Shown here piece after piece: positions 54,090 to 64,000 of a DNA stretch of 64,000 bases. Origin of the DNA: Blumeriella jaapii (Eukaryota > Ascomycota > Leotiomycetes > Helotiales > Drepanopezizaceae). Each line of letters begins with the position of its first letter. Within the stretch, counting starts at the first letter, position 1. The stretch is taken from NCBI GenBank assembly GCA_009599575.1, contig VWND01000001.1, positions 2,852,001 through 2,916,000 of the forward strand, in the 5' to 3' direction. The notes under the pieces are model-generated. The model ran no database searches. It saw only the letters and a program-made list of their open reading frames with translations, and was not told where the DNA came from. Both the position numbers and the translations under genes were made by a program.

Positions 54090-56335
54090 TTACTTTTCCG
54101 TTCGAAAAAGCGCGCCCTCAAGCTTTTATCTATTAATACGTCGCTATTTAAATAATCGTACGAATCTAAACCTTCGGAATACGCTTTTAGCCAATTTATA
54201 AGTTTTGCAAAAAAACCGGAAAGCTTTTTATACGCCAAATGAAAATCGCGTATTTTTAAAAAAGCATATATAAAATCAAACGCGGAATACTACGTAAGAT
54301 TTTTATTTAAGCTTATTTAAAAAGCTTTATATTAAAAAGTTTTCCGCTGCATTTGATAAGCGATTAATTCTTCGATTTCGTATTTAAGCTTATTAATTAT
54401 ATTAATAAATTTAAAAACTAAATTAATTTAATTTAAAAGCGCGTCGTCAGCTGCTTTACGCAATCGATTAGCGTAACAAATTAAATGTACGTTTATAATA
54501 CTAAAAAAATCTAGCTTGAAAACGCTATCGAAAATTTTGGCTACAATTTTAAAAAAGCCGTTTGTAAAATTGTCGAGCTTGCGAAAAGGCCGGAAAATCG
54601 GAAATAAACGCATATCGAATTATACGTAATTGTTAACGTCAAAATCGATCGCGCGGCGAAACTTATTCGCATTTTTATTTATTTTATCGTAAGCTTGTTA
54701 AAAGTGCGATTTGGCGAAATTTCAAACGTCGTAATAGCGGCGAGCCTACGCACGAGCTTTGTTTGCGTTTAGCTTGTATAAAAGATTAAAAAAAAAATAT
54801 CGAGCTTTTGATTTTAATTAGTATAAAAAATATAATCGTATATAATTTCAAAAAATAAAAAGCCATTTAAATTTTCGTAAAAAAAACCCATTCAAGCGAA
54901 ATCCATTATTAAAAAAAATTCGCTTTAATCCTTTAATAAAAATTTACGAAAAGTCGAAAGCGTTTTTGCAAATATTAATTGTAAACTTCGATTTGACCGT
55001 CGGTTTTAAAATAAACGACTGTCGAAAACTTCAATTGCGTATCGAATATTTTGTTTAATTCAAATCAAAAAGTAAATCAATACTAAAAGCTACGATCGCT
55101 AATAATATTTTTTAAAAAGTCAAAACATTTGTATACGTAGAATATATACAATTTGAAGAAGCTTTGAGCGTCGATATTTTTATAGCAAAAAATCGAATTA
55201 ATTTATTTGAAAAAGCGATTTATTATTATAAACACGTTATCGTAATCGTATTTGTTTTTATTAAAACTGCAAAAATCTATTATAACGTGCTTTTAAAAAT
55301 GGTTAAAAACAGAAAAAAGCTAAAAAAAGCCGGAGCGCTTATTTTTTAAAACAGAATTTTTTCGATAAACGTAGCAATTGCGATAATATTATTTTACGAA
55401 AGCTATTATACTTCGCTAATAATATTAATTCGAAAGCAATTGCGTAGTTTTACGAACGCTAAAATAAACGGTAAAAATCTGGTCGTACATTTTTCGTACG
55501 AAAGCCAAACGAAAATAATCGACGTCTGAAATTATTAAGCGACCGTAATATAACAGCAAATCGCGTTTAAATATATACGAAATATTATTATCGTCGTTTT
55601 TTTTTATAACGTATCGTACAGCTTTTTTTCGAAAGACTATTAAGCTGTTAGCTGTGCGATTAACGTAGAAAATTTAATCAACGATACGAAATACGAAAAA
55701 GAAATTAGCTATTTTAACGATAAAAACAGCTGTTTCGAAAACCGTGGAAAATCGAAGTTTTTTAATTAAAAAGCGGTGATCGATTTAATTTGCTCGAAAA
55801 AAAGTTTATAAGCGCTGAATGCGTTTAAAAAAGTCTTAGCGGTCGAATTCGTTCGTACGACGTGTTAATACGTCAGTCAAAAAGTTATGTTTATTTGGTT
55901 TATACGTAATAAAAAAATTGTAATCGGCGAAAAGCTCGGCTCAGCGTACTTATCGAGCGTTTAAGAATTTGAAAGTTATAAAATATTCTAAGACTTTATA
56001 ATTAATAATAATTTTAATTTAATAAACTAAGCCAGCTAGTTTAGCACGAAAGTTGCTTAAAAATTTTACGATTGCGAATATTTTTTTATCGTATACGATA
56101 TAATTTAGCTTTGCGAAAGCTATAGTTTTGCTAAAGTAAGCGACTGAAAGCCAGTCGTCGCTATAAAATTGCGAAAAAACAAAAGCTATTACGCCGTCGA
56201 AAGCGTTAGTTTTTAATATGCAAAAAAAATTTTGCCTGTAATATTATAAAATTAATACAATAGTAAAAACTAATATAAAAAAGTCGAAATTTTTTTGATA
56301 TTCAAAAGTGAAATTATAAAAAACGTTAGCTTTGG
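54090..56335 (-). mobile_element. Gypsy-C3, 3' half of pol
   Basis: This copy is collinear with C2 but without Gypsy-A4, and so shows the empty A4 site at about 54567-54571 (ATTGT). Pol tail: minus stretch 54238-53972 (YKKLSGFFAKLINWLKAY, GLDSYDYLNSDVLIDKS; its end runs into the LTR). Integrase: TDGQTE segment at about 54970-55005 and ISDR at about 55088-55106. RNase H: about 56030-56200. The copy stops before RT because Gypsy-F3 inserted at 56336. Frames 54428-54613 and 55164-55349 are fragments or shadows. Confidence 0.85.
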
Positions 56336-56602
56336 TGTAAAAGTAGGTAGGAAAACCAGACTGATACGGCCATATGTCGGTGGGTAAGATAGTTTAGGGA
56401 ATTTCTAGAAAAGACTGAAAAAAGGAAAAGAAAAATAAATAAAAATATGAATTGAATTGCGTGCTTATGGTATTATTTAAAAGGATGCTTTGCTTTTATA
56501 TCTGTTGAAGATAGTCAGTGGCAAAGGGTTTCGGAAAAGTTTAAGCTTCGATTATAGCTAAAATTATTAATTTTTATTAATATAAAATATCACCGTTTTA
56601 TA
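56336..56602 (-). repeat. LTR-F, 3' LTR of Gypsy-F3
   Basis: The LTR is 267 bp, TGTAAAAGTAGGTAGG...CACCGTTTTATA, the same length as both LTRs of F2. Confidence 0.92.
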
Positions 56603-59600
56603 TTTTATTTTAAATAATATACGTAATCGTTTTTGATTACGATCAAAAAAAACATAATTTTAATAAATGTAATTTAGTTTATTTTATATGGTTTAAAAAC
56701 TAATTAATTATAAACCGAATTTTTCAGTTTTATATTTTTTTAGTTTTCTAACCCGTTTTTGGCCTTTTTACTGTTAGCTTCTGCGAAAAAGTAGCGTTTC
56801 GCTTATCGTTTGAATTATTTTATTTATTTTGCTTTTTTAAAAAATAGCTCGATAAAATATCGGTCGAAGTATCGTTTTGATTTACGAACGTTTTAATAAT
56901 TTTTTCGTCGATAATATTATTAAGCGTCGCGGCGACGAATGCTTTTTACGATTTTTCTTCGTAAATGGTAGATTTCAGCTTTTAAACGTGGTTTTACGTT
57001 TTGCTAAAAGCGTTAAAAAGTCTTGTATTGAAATCGTAGAAATAGTCGATTAGTTCGTTATAATTAAAACCGATTAACGCTTTTGCTTCGCGTAAAACTA
57101 AAAGGTCGGATTACGATTATTTACCGACGAATGCTTTTGAAAAAGCTTCGAGATTTGTAAAAAAAAATATTTTACGAAATAATTCGGAAGTAATCGTTTG
57201 CAATCGAGATTACCGAAAATGCTATGATTACGTTTCGTCGCAAAACAAATAATATTAAATTGTTTATCGGAGCGTCGTTTTCGAAATGATTTTTGTATTT
57301 TTGCGCCGTGTAATTGTTCGAATAAATCAGCATCGCGCTGTCGGTTTTTTGGATTTTAAATTTAACGAAAATCTTTTGCTTAATCGAAAAGCTAATAAAA
57401 GTTATTTTATTTTTTATTTCGTAGCTTTCGGTTTTATAATCCGATAAAATAATTAAAGCTATTATTTTAAACGCGCTGAAATATAAAAAAGCTGGGCTTT
57501 TCTGAATGGTTTTAATTAGCTTAGTGTCGTAGTGTAATTGCAGGTAGGTTTCGATTATTTCCGAATTATATATAAATGCAAGCAAAACGTAATAATCGAA
57601 AATAGCGTCGGTAAGGTTTTCGATTTTTTTTTTTTTTTAAAAATTAGCGATATCGAATTTTATAATTGTAATACGGTCGAGATCAGCGAAGCTTAAAACG
57701 ATCGGAACGTTAAAATAAGCTACGAAGCAGCAGTTTCCGAAATTCCGAATAATCAGAGCAGCGAAATAAAGGCCGAAATGCATTTTAAAAGCTTATTAAA
57801 TAAGACTGTAAAATATATTAGCGAAAAAAGCTATAGGCGCTTTTTGGGTTTTAATCAATCGAAAATAGTATTTATATATAACTATCTTTTTTTTTATAAA
57901 ATGCAGCAGTAATTTGTTTTTTCCGTTATACGATTTTACGTAATTAACGAATTCGCAGTTTAATTTAAATAGATTTTAAAATATATTTTCGGTCGAAAAA
58001 TTAGAAAAGTCGGCTTTTGGAAATTTTCGTTGCTTTTTTTTTTTTTTGTTTTAGTCGAGTTTTATAATCGCGCTAAAAACTTTAGGATTTGCTTTGAAAT
58101 TTGCGTAGCCCAGGTAAACTTTAGCACGCGCTTTAATAGTTTTCGCAATTTTTCGTCGGAATATAAATTAATTATTAAAATCAATTTCGAATACGTCGTA
58201 ATTCGAATTTTTAATAGCAGCGAATCGATTAGCAAAGCCGATAATATCGATTTTTTTTATAATTAAATCGTAATACGCCGCGTAATAACGCACGTAAAAA
58301 TAGCAGAATTTGCCGTTTTTTTTGGCGTTAACGTTATTCGTAAAAACGAAATTAAAAAATCGGAGTTTTTTAACGAAAAAAAGCTCGAGTAAAAACGGGT
58401 TATCGTTTTCAAAAATCTTTTTTATTTATTTTAGCGTATTATATTTATAATTTTTCGAAAAAAGCTTGATTTAGTTTTCGTTCGAAACAAATAGAAAAGC
58501 TAACGGATTTATTTGATTTTTATATAAAAGTATCGAAATAAAACTTTTAAATCGTAACGTCGTCGAAAGCGAAAATTTTAAGCAAAATAATTTGATTTTG
58601 TACTTTTTATATGATTTTTTCCGCGATAATTTCGATATCTTTTTTTAAGCTTTTTCGGTCGAATCGTACAATAATCGAGATTTTAAATGCTTTTATTAAA
58701 ATTTAAAATATTAGCGATAATAATACGACGTTTTTAAACGTAGCAAACGTTTTTAGTATTTGCGTATTTAATTTCGAAAAATCAGATTTAAAATCGTTTA
58801 AATTTTTTTTTCGAAATGCCGGAGTTTTTTAAATCTGATTTTGTAAAATCGTCGCGTTTTTTATTAATTAACTTAAAAATTATAGCTCGGCGTCGATTTC
58901 CGGCTGTTTTTATTCGCGGTGCTTTTTCTGCTAGCGACGCGAATATTTTTTTTTTTCGAATAAAAAAGATTTCGGAAATATCGGCGCGCTTTTTTGCGTT
59001 TTTTATTTTTATTTTTTCCGAAATCGTTTTTATAAATATAATAGGTTTTTTGTATTCGAATAATCGGTTGTTTGCTATTACGATTTTGATTTCGTTTTCG
59101 AATTGGTTTTCGATAATTAAAAATAAAAATCGTCGAATTATTTTAGCTGTTTTAAAAATATTAATTATTACCGCGTGTATTTTTTCGAACTAAACGAAAA
59201 TAATATTAGCTTTTTCGTTTTCGTCGTCGTAATTTTAAAATATCGGAATAATATCGTTTTTTTTTTAATATAAAAATTTCGTATTTAGCGACGCTTAGTT
59301 TTTTGTTTTGAAAAAAAGTTAAGCTTAAATTTTCGCAGCCGATTAGAATTTTTTTTAGCGATTGCATAGCGTCGTCGATTAGTTTGCAAACAGTTGTAAA
59401 AAGGTTTGTAAATCTGCGGGCTTTTGGATTATTAACTTTTAAAACTTGCGTTTTAAAAATATAAGCGTTTAGTATTCAGACTTTTTTTTTCGTAAAAATA
59501 ATAATTTCGAAAAAGCGAGCAAAATGCCGAAATAAAATAATACCGGTAATTTTGCTAAAAACGTATTTTTAAATATTTTTTTTTCGTTGACTTAGCAAAA

Positions 59601-59681
59601 AGCGTAAAATTCGGTCTGTTATCTTTTTTTTATTATTTCGAGCTTTTTTTGCTTCGGCGAAGGCTTTTAAAACGTTGTCGT
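56603..59681 (-). pseudogene. Gypsy-F3: second copy of the unknown ORFx
   Basis: It is collinear with 20246-23330 of F2. The minus stretch 57585-57172 (137 codons) repeats the C-terminal part: FIYNSEIIETYLQLHYD, TKLIKTIQKSPAFLYFSAFK, ILSDYKTESYEIKNKITFIS and FSIKQKIFVKFKIQKTD. At the other end, 59682 downward, KARNNKKKITDRILRFLLSQ is present in the same phase (codon starts divisible by 3). Both copies therefore keep one phase over about 2.5 kb. The plus frames 58030-58266 and 58816-59193 are antisense. Gypsy-C4 inserted at 59682, so pol and gag of this copy are outside the window. Function unknown. Confidence 0.68.
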
Positions 59682-59979
59682 TGTGACGATTCACTCTGTT
59701 GCCACCTCTCGTGTCACCCCAGCAACTACGTATAGCTGCAAGCTCCCCAGCAACTACGTATAGCTGCAAGCTCCCTGGTCTTTTGGTGGGTTTTTCTATT
59801 AACTGTGGAAACTATTTATGTATATAAGGCTTTCTTTTTTTAGCAATTTCTGCCTTTTGCAGTTGTTGATTTTAAATAAATATTTTTGTTATAAAACCAA
59901 AGGCTCGTTTTCTTATATTATATGAATACGGCGACCAGTTAATTGATTTTTTAGCCTTTCGATTGATTAGATCGTTATA
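59682..59979 (+). repeat. LTR-C, 5' LTR of Gypsy-C4, with internal duplication
   Basis: The LTR is 298 bp, TGTGACGATTCACTC...GATCGTTATA, about 30 bp longer than other copies. The extra length is a tandem duplication with a 28-bp period at about 59717-59772 (each unit contains AGCAACTACGTATAGCTGCA). The minus frame 59569-59769 joins LTR and ORFx and is chimeric. Confidence 0.92.
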
Positions 59980-60560
59980 TTATTAACAACTTTTTTTCTA
60001 CGCTGGCGACGGCGTAAATTATTTTTTCTTTCGAATTTCTTACGGATTATACCAAAATGATCGACCGGTCGTAAAAAGGCTTATTTCCGCACTTCGCGAA
60101 AGATGGCTTTTGTTTAACGATCCTTTTTTTAGCAGAGCTTTTCAGCTTCTGCTATTACACTTTAACCTTTCTCCTTTTTTTAATCAGCGAAAAAGCAGCT
60201 TTTTCCAGAAGCTTTTTTTTCTGAAAAACAGTTTTTTTTTCGAGAAAAGAAAAACAAAGGAAAAAGCAGAGCGCCAATTACTTCGCCTACCACTTTTTTG
60301 CAGCCTAGCGCTGAAAGCGTTCAGTTGAGACTTTTGCAAAATCAATTGAAAAAAGCGCAAAAGCGTGAACGATAACTTTTAAAGATTATACGACTGCGAC
60401 AGATCTTTTAATCAAAGCGTTTAGTAAAATCTATCGAACGTGCTTTTGCCAGTCGCGAATTTGCTGCTTTTTTTCGCAACGTTTTATTTTAATTAACAAA
60501 CGCTGCAAATTAACTTTCACGCTTTTCGCGAATTCTTTTTGGATTTTTTTTTAACAGCCA
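59980..60560 (+). mobile_element. Gypsy-C4 leader
   Basis: Non-coding leader, inverse of 48961-49531 and 2071-2644. The plus frame 60110-60328 is not supported as a gene in the other copies. Confidence 0.78.
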
Positions 60561-61450
60561 AGACTTTAGCGCGCCTTTTGAACGTTATAATTTTTATTTA
60601 TCTGCTAACTTTCGATTAGCTCGTATAAAGCGCGTTCCGAATCTTAAATTTAAATTAAATAATGGCGAAGATTACAAAACACGCTATTAAAAGATTAAAA
60701 TTCTCGATAACTTCGAATTTTACTACGACTATTTCGCTAGCGATCGATTTCGCAAAAATTATATATTCGATCAGACCGAAAGCGTAGCAAAAAAGTTTTT
60801 TACCCCGCGTATTTTAAATCGTTCCGATTTTATTTCTTCCGAAGAATTAATTAAAAAGGTCGCCGATTTCCTAGCCGACTTTTCAAACGTTTAAAAGGCC
60901 GAAGACGAATTTAAAATGCTTGCAATAAATACGCACGACGATTTTTAGCGATTTTATTTGCGATTTTCCATTTTTGCAGCGAACGCTTAAATACGAACTA
61001 ACAAACAGCTTCGAAACGCTTTTCGCGATAAAATACTAAAGCGTTTACGAAAAAAATTGCATTTGAAATAAACGCGTATAACGATTTTTAAAAATTGGCT
61101 TACCGCCGTTCGTTAAAAAAAATAAGATCAATTGGCTAAACGAATTTTATACGCGAATCGCTTTTCAATTAAGTCTATTATTTATTAAAGTAATAAGTCC
61201 TTAACTAAAGCGTATTACGAATCAAATCGTATATACGAGAATCGTTCAAATGCTTTACAAGCTTTTTTTTAGCCCTTTGTTTTTCTTTTTTTTTTACGCC
61301 AAAACGCTTTTTCTGGCGTTTTTTTCTTTCGATCGGACCAACGATAACGCTCGTTTTTTATTTTATATTAGAAAGTTTAGAAAAGCCAATTTGCAAGACT
61401 TTTTACGGGCCGATCTTCGGTTTTATTCAAAAGCTTTCTTAGGCTGATAA
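60560..61450 (+). pseudogene. Gypsy-C4 gag
   Basis: The capsid is followable in one plus phase with few stops: RVPNLKFKLNNGEDYKTRY, NFEFYYDYFASDRFRKNYIF, QTESVAKKFFTPRILNRSDF, ELIKKVADFLADFSNV, then FYLRFSIFAANA*IRTNKQL and NAFRDKILKRLRKKLHLK. This is a retrotransposon Gag capsid ('FxxFxxRFxxLAxxAxIxxxxxxxxFxxxLxxxLRxxL'). Stops stand at Trp/Gln/Arg codons. The open stretch 61250-61447 may hold the remains of a zinc knuckle (FYIRKFRKANLQD) but the Cys residues are gone. Confidence 0.75.
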
Positions 61451-61613
61451 ATATAAACGAGGTCGAACCGGCCGAAGATTCGCTTTTTGATAATAATAGT
61501 AAAAACGAAAACCTTTTTCCAAACGACTTTTAAAACGTATACGAAAAAGTTAAAAGCTTTCCCGTCAGTCGGAAAAACGCCCAGGCCTAAGCAAAGCTTT
61601 TTTTTTAAGCGTA

Positions 61614-61990
61614 TTGCGCGATATGCGTTATTTTAACGTTCGGAAGCTTTTTAATAGCGATTTACTAACAATTCCCGTTATATTTATTAAAAATAGCTTT
61701 TCGTACAAAATAAAAGCGCTCGCCGATTTTAAAACGAACGATTATGCGTTAATCGATTCGGCGCTGATTAAATCTTTTTTTTTCTTTTTAAAACCTTTGA
61801 TTTAATCTTTTCCGGCTTTTTTTTTTGTAAAAAAATATAATAAAGCTCGTGGCTATTTAATTACACATTTTACGCTTTTTAATTTTATTGTTAATAACCG
61901 AATATAATCGTTTACTTTTTTTTTAATTATTAATTTCGGAAATTATAATATGATTTTAAAAAAAGCTTGGCTGGCCGAACACTAAGTTTT
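61614..61990 (+). pseudogene. Gypsy-C4 aspartic protease
   Basis: The phase open at 61614-61805 reads IPVIFIKNSFSYKIKALADF then KTNDYALIDSALIKSF, matching the protease start 'xPVxxxxxxxxxKALxDSGAxGxAFIDxxLV'; in this lineage the active-site triad is changed to DFK by mutation. After a TAA the same phase goes on to NMILKKAWLAEH at about 61955-61985 ('LILGRxWLxxH') and KRKFHWPK. It is not functional. Confidence 0.75.
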
Positions 61991-61991
61991 A

Positions 61992-62930
61992 TTAAACTGT
62001 AATAAACGTAAGTTTCATTGGCCGAAATCTTACTTTTTTATAGCTTTTTACGCTCGTTGTATTAAAGTTTTTTATTTGCATTTTCGAAAGATTTAATCTC
62101 GCTATTAAAACGACGCTGTAAAACGTAACAAAAACCTTGACTAATTGTGGCAGATTTACGACGCTATGCGAAACGCGAAAAAGTCGAATTTTATTCGCGG
62201 TGCTAATTTCAATAGCGACGCTAATAAAATAATACAAAAAATTATACTATTATTTTTTCAGGCTAACGATTTCTTTTTTATTATTTTTTTTTCTTTTTTT
62301 TTCTTTTCGTCAGAACAGCTTTTTCGTTTTACGAAAAACAATTATATTAAAAACCAAAGGAAAGCTTTCGCCGCGATGGCCTTTCAGCTTAATATAATCG
62401 ATAGTTTAAATAAGCAATTATTTTTTAAATCTTTTAAACGATCAGTTCGAAAACGAATCTTTTAATCTACTGCTTACTCAATTTTCATTTGCTAAATCAT
62501 TGCATACGCTTTTAAGCTGATTTTCAGAAAAAAAGCAATTGAAATGTTTTCAACTTTTTTATACGAGATCGATAAAATACTAAACGATTTTACGTATAAC
62601 GCTTTTTTTAAAACTTAATTTTATAATTTTTTCGAACGTTTTAAAATTAACGAAATATCGATTTCGACTTTTTCAACCAGCTTAACAAAGCTAATTTCGA
62701 ATAAACTTTTTTTCGAATCTTTTTCTTCGGAATACAAAAACCTCGAATACGTGTTTTTTAAAGCCGTTAGTAACAAGCTAGCCTTTTACCGGCCCTACGA
62801 TTATAAAATCGAGCTTATTGTAAATAAAAAAAAGCTGAAATACACTTTTTTATACAAAATATCAATTTCAAAGCTCGAAATTATCAAAACCTATTTGTAA
62901 AACAATTTTAACAAAAGCTTTATCGAACTT
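61992..62930 (+). pseudogene. Gypsy-C4 linker between protease and RT
   Basis: The plus stretch 62145-62465 (106 codons) is in the pol phase: WQIYDAMRNAKKSNFIRGAN then a hydrophobic, T-rich middle and RKAFAAMAFQLNIIDSLNKQ. The next part holds FLYEIDKILNDF near 62560, the usual approach to RT. No catalytic domain is here. The minus frame 61992-62237 is a shadow. Confidence 0.6.
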
Positions 62931-63500
62931 TTTATCGCTTTTTTCGCTGCTTTAATACTTTTCGCTAAAAAACCCGACGGTTTATTGCGTTTTTGTATCG
63001 ATTATCGAGCTTTTAATAACGTTATTCGTAAAAACCGCTATTTTCTTTTTTTTATCGATAAGACTTTTGCTCGTTTTCGAAAGCGCGAATTTTTACGAAG
63101 CTCGATATTCGTTAAGCTTTTCACAGAATTCGAATAGATTTTGCTAATAAAAAACTGACGACGTTTCGTACGCGTTACGGCGCTTATAAATGCAAAATGC
63201 TACCTTTTGGCTTTATTAATAAATTCGCAATTTACCAACGCTATATAAACGATGTTTTTTTCGATTATTTAAACGATTTTTGCATTGCATATCTGAATAA
63301 TATTTTTATTTATTCGTCCGACCTTTTGAAATACGCTATATATGTTCGCAAAATGCTTTAAAAACTCGCTGACGTTAGATTATAAGCCGATATTCGGAAA
63401 TCTGAATTCAACGTTATTCGGACCCGTTACCTAAGCTTTATTATTTCGACTAAAAGCTTAAAGATAAATCCAGAAAAAGTTTCCGTGGTCGCTTATTAAA
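62930..63500 (+). pseudogene. Gypsy-C4 reverse transcriptase
   Basis: KSFIELFIAFFAALILFAKK then DGLLRFCIDYRAFNNVIRKN (62920-63045) is the RT entry. Next come TTFRTRYGAYKCKMLPFGFI, KFAIYQRYINDVFFDYLNDF, and the catalytic box AYLNNIFIYS at 63287-63316 with YLNN (63290-63301) for YLDD. FNVIRTRYLSFIIST follows. Fewer changes than C2, and no homopolymer frameshift at the site where C2 shifts phase. Confidence 0.88.
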
Positions 63501-63619
63501 AGCTTTCTACCATTGTAAAAAGTATATAAAGCTTTTTTGATTTTTATAACTTTTACCGACGTTTTATTCGAAACTACGATATAATTGCAAAGCTTTTAGT
63601 TTATTTAACCAAAGCTAAC

Positions 63620-63994
63620 GTTTTTTTCAATTTTACTTTTGAATATCAAAAAAGTTTCGACCTTTTTATATTAGCTTTTATTATTGCATTAATTTTACAA
63701 TATTATAAGCAAAACCTTTTTTGCATATTAAAAACTGACGCTTCCGACGGCGTAATAGCTTTTGTGCTTTCGCAATTTTATAATAACGACTGGCTTTTAG
63801 TCGCTTATTTTAGCAAAACCATAGCTTTCGCAAAACTAAACTACGTCGTATACGACAAAGAAATGCTCGCAATCGTAAGATTTTTAAACAACTTTCGTGC
63901 TAAACTAATTGGTTTAATTTATCAGATTAAAATTATTATTAATTATAAAGCTTTGAAATATTTTATGATTTTTAAATTCTTAAACGCTCGATAA
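63620..63994 (+). pseudogene. Gypsy-C4 RNase H (cut by window end)
   Basis: TDASDGVIAFVLSQF starts the domain at about 63725 with the catalytic Asp intact (KTDASDG). It continues LVAYFSKTIAFAKLNYVVYD then KEMLAIVRFLNNFRAKLIGL, the standard gypsy RNase H. This is the best-preserved RNase H in the window; the open stretch runs 63764-63994. Confidence 0.87.
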
Positions 63995-64000
63995 GCACGT

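Noticed and set aside
1..64000. Mitochondrial or bacterial endosymbiont origin because of the high AT content
   Set aside because: Complete LTR retrotransposons with TSDs and CpA-type RIP signatures are nuclear and fungal; there is no mitochondrial gene, and no gene of bacterial type.

Overview
The window is a gene-free, strongly AT-rich stretch of a filamentous ascomycete (Pezizomycotina-type) nuclear genome that has been invaded by LTR retrotransposons and then hit by repeat-induced point mutation (RIP). The case for RIP is visible directly: parallel copies differ almost only by C-to-T and G-to-A changes, CpA/TpG are replaced by TpA while CpG (tcg, cga) stays common, and all coding regions are broken by stops at former Trp/Gln codons. 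I found no host gene, tRNA, rRNA or CRISPR array. The species cannot be named from this sequence.

Five families can be separated by their LTRs (local names). Gypsy-A: LTR 263-292 bp, element about 6.45 kb. Gypsy-C: LTR about 266 bp, element about 6.4 kb. Gypsy-F: LTR 267 bp, element 11.27 kb, with a large extra reading frame after pol. Gypsy-G: LTR 173 bp, about 6 kb without its inserts. Copia-B: LTR 302 bp, 8.2 kb. A sixth LTR type, LTR-D (223 bp), is seen only as a solo copy and a fragment. LTR ends, target-site duplications (TSDs) and interrupted homologies show that most of the window is two towers of elements inserted inside each other.

Layout. 1-2070 Gypsy-A1 (5' end, minus). 2071-2911 Gypsy-C1 (leader and 5' LTR, minus). 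2912-4645 Gypsy-F1 fragment (minus). 4663-7024 Gypsy-A2 (minus, internally deleted, carrying a solo LTR-D). 7025-19959 Gypsy-A3 (plus), split by complete Copia-B (7967-16163, minus) and by a solo LTR-B (18249-18550). 19960-31604 Gypsy-C5 remnant (plus), split by complete Gypsy-F2 (19979-31246, minus). 31605-31753 LTR-D fragment and junction. 31754-50903 one Gypsy-A LTR split by Gypsy-G (31843-50695), which holds Gypsy-C2 (36935-49797), which holds Gypsy-A4 (37686-44131). 50904-53820 Gypsy-A5 (minus). 53821-56335 Gypsy-C3 (minus). 56336-59681 Gypsy-F3 (minus). 59682-64000 Gypsy-C4 (plus), cut by the window end.

The recognisable protein domains are the usual ones: Gag with CCHC knuckle, aspartic protease, reverse transcriptase, RNase H and integrase, in Ty3/gypsy order (RT before IN) in four families and Ty1/copia order (IN before RT) in Copia-B. 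The most unusual content is the roughly 1,100-codon reading frame downstream of pol in Gypsy-F, open in one phase in two copies and matching nothing I recognise. The second is a TCACGTGA palindrome shared by the LTRs of three different families.
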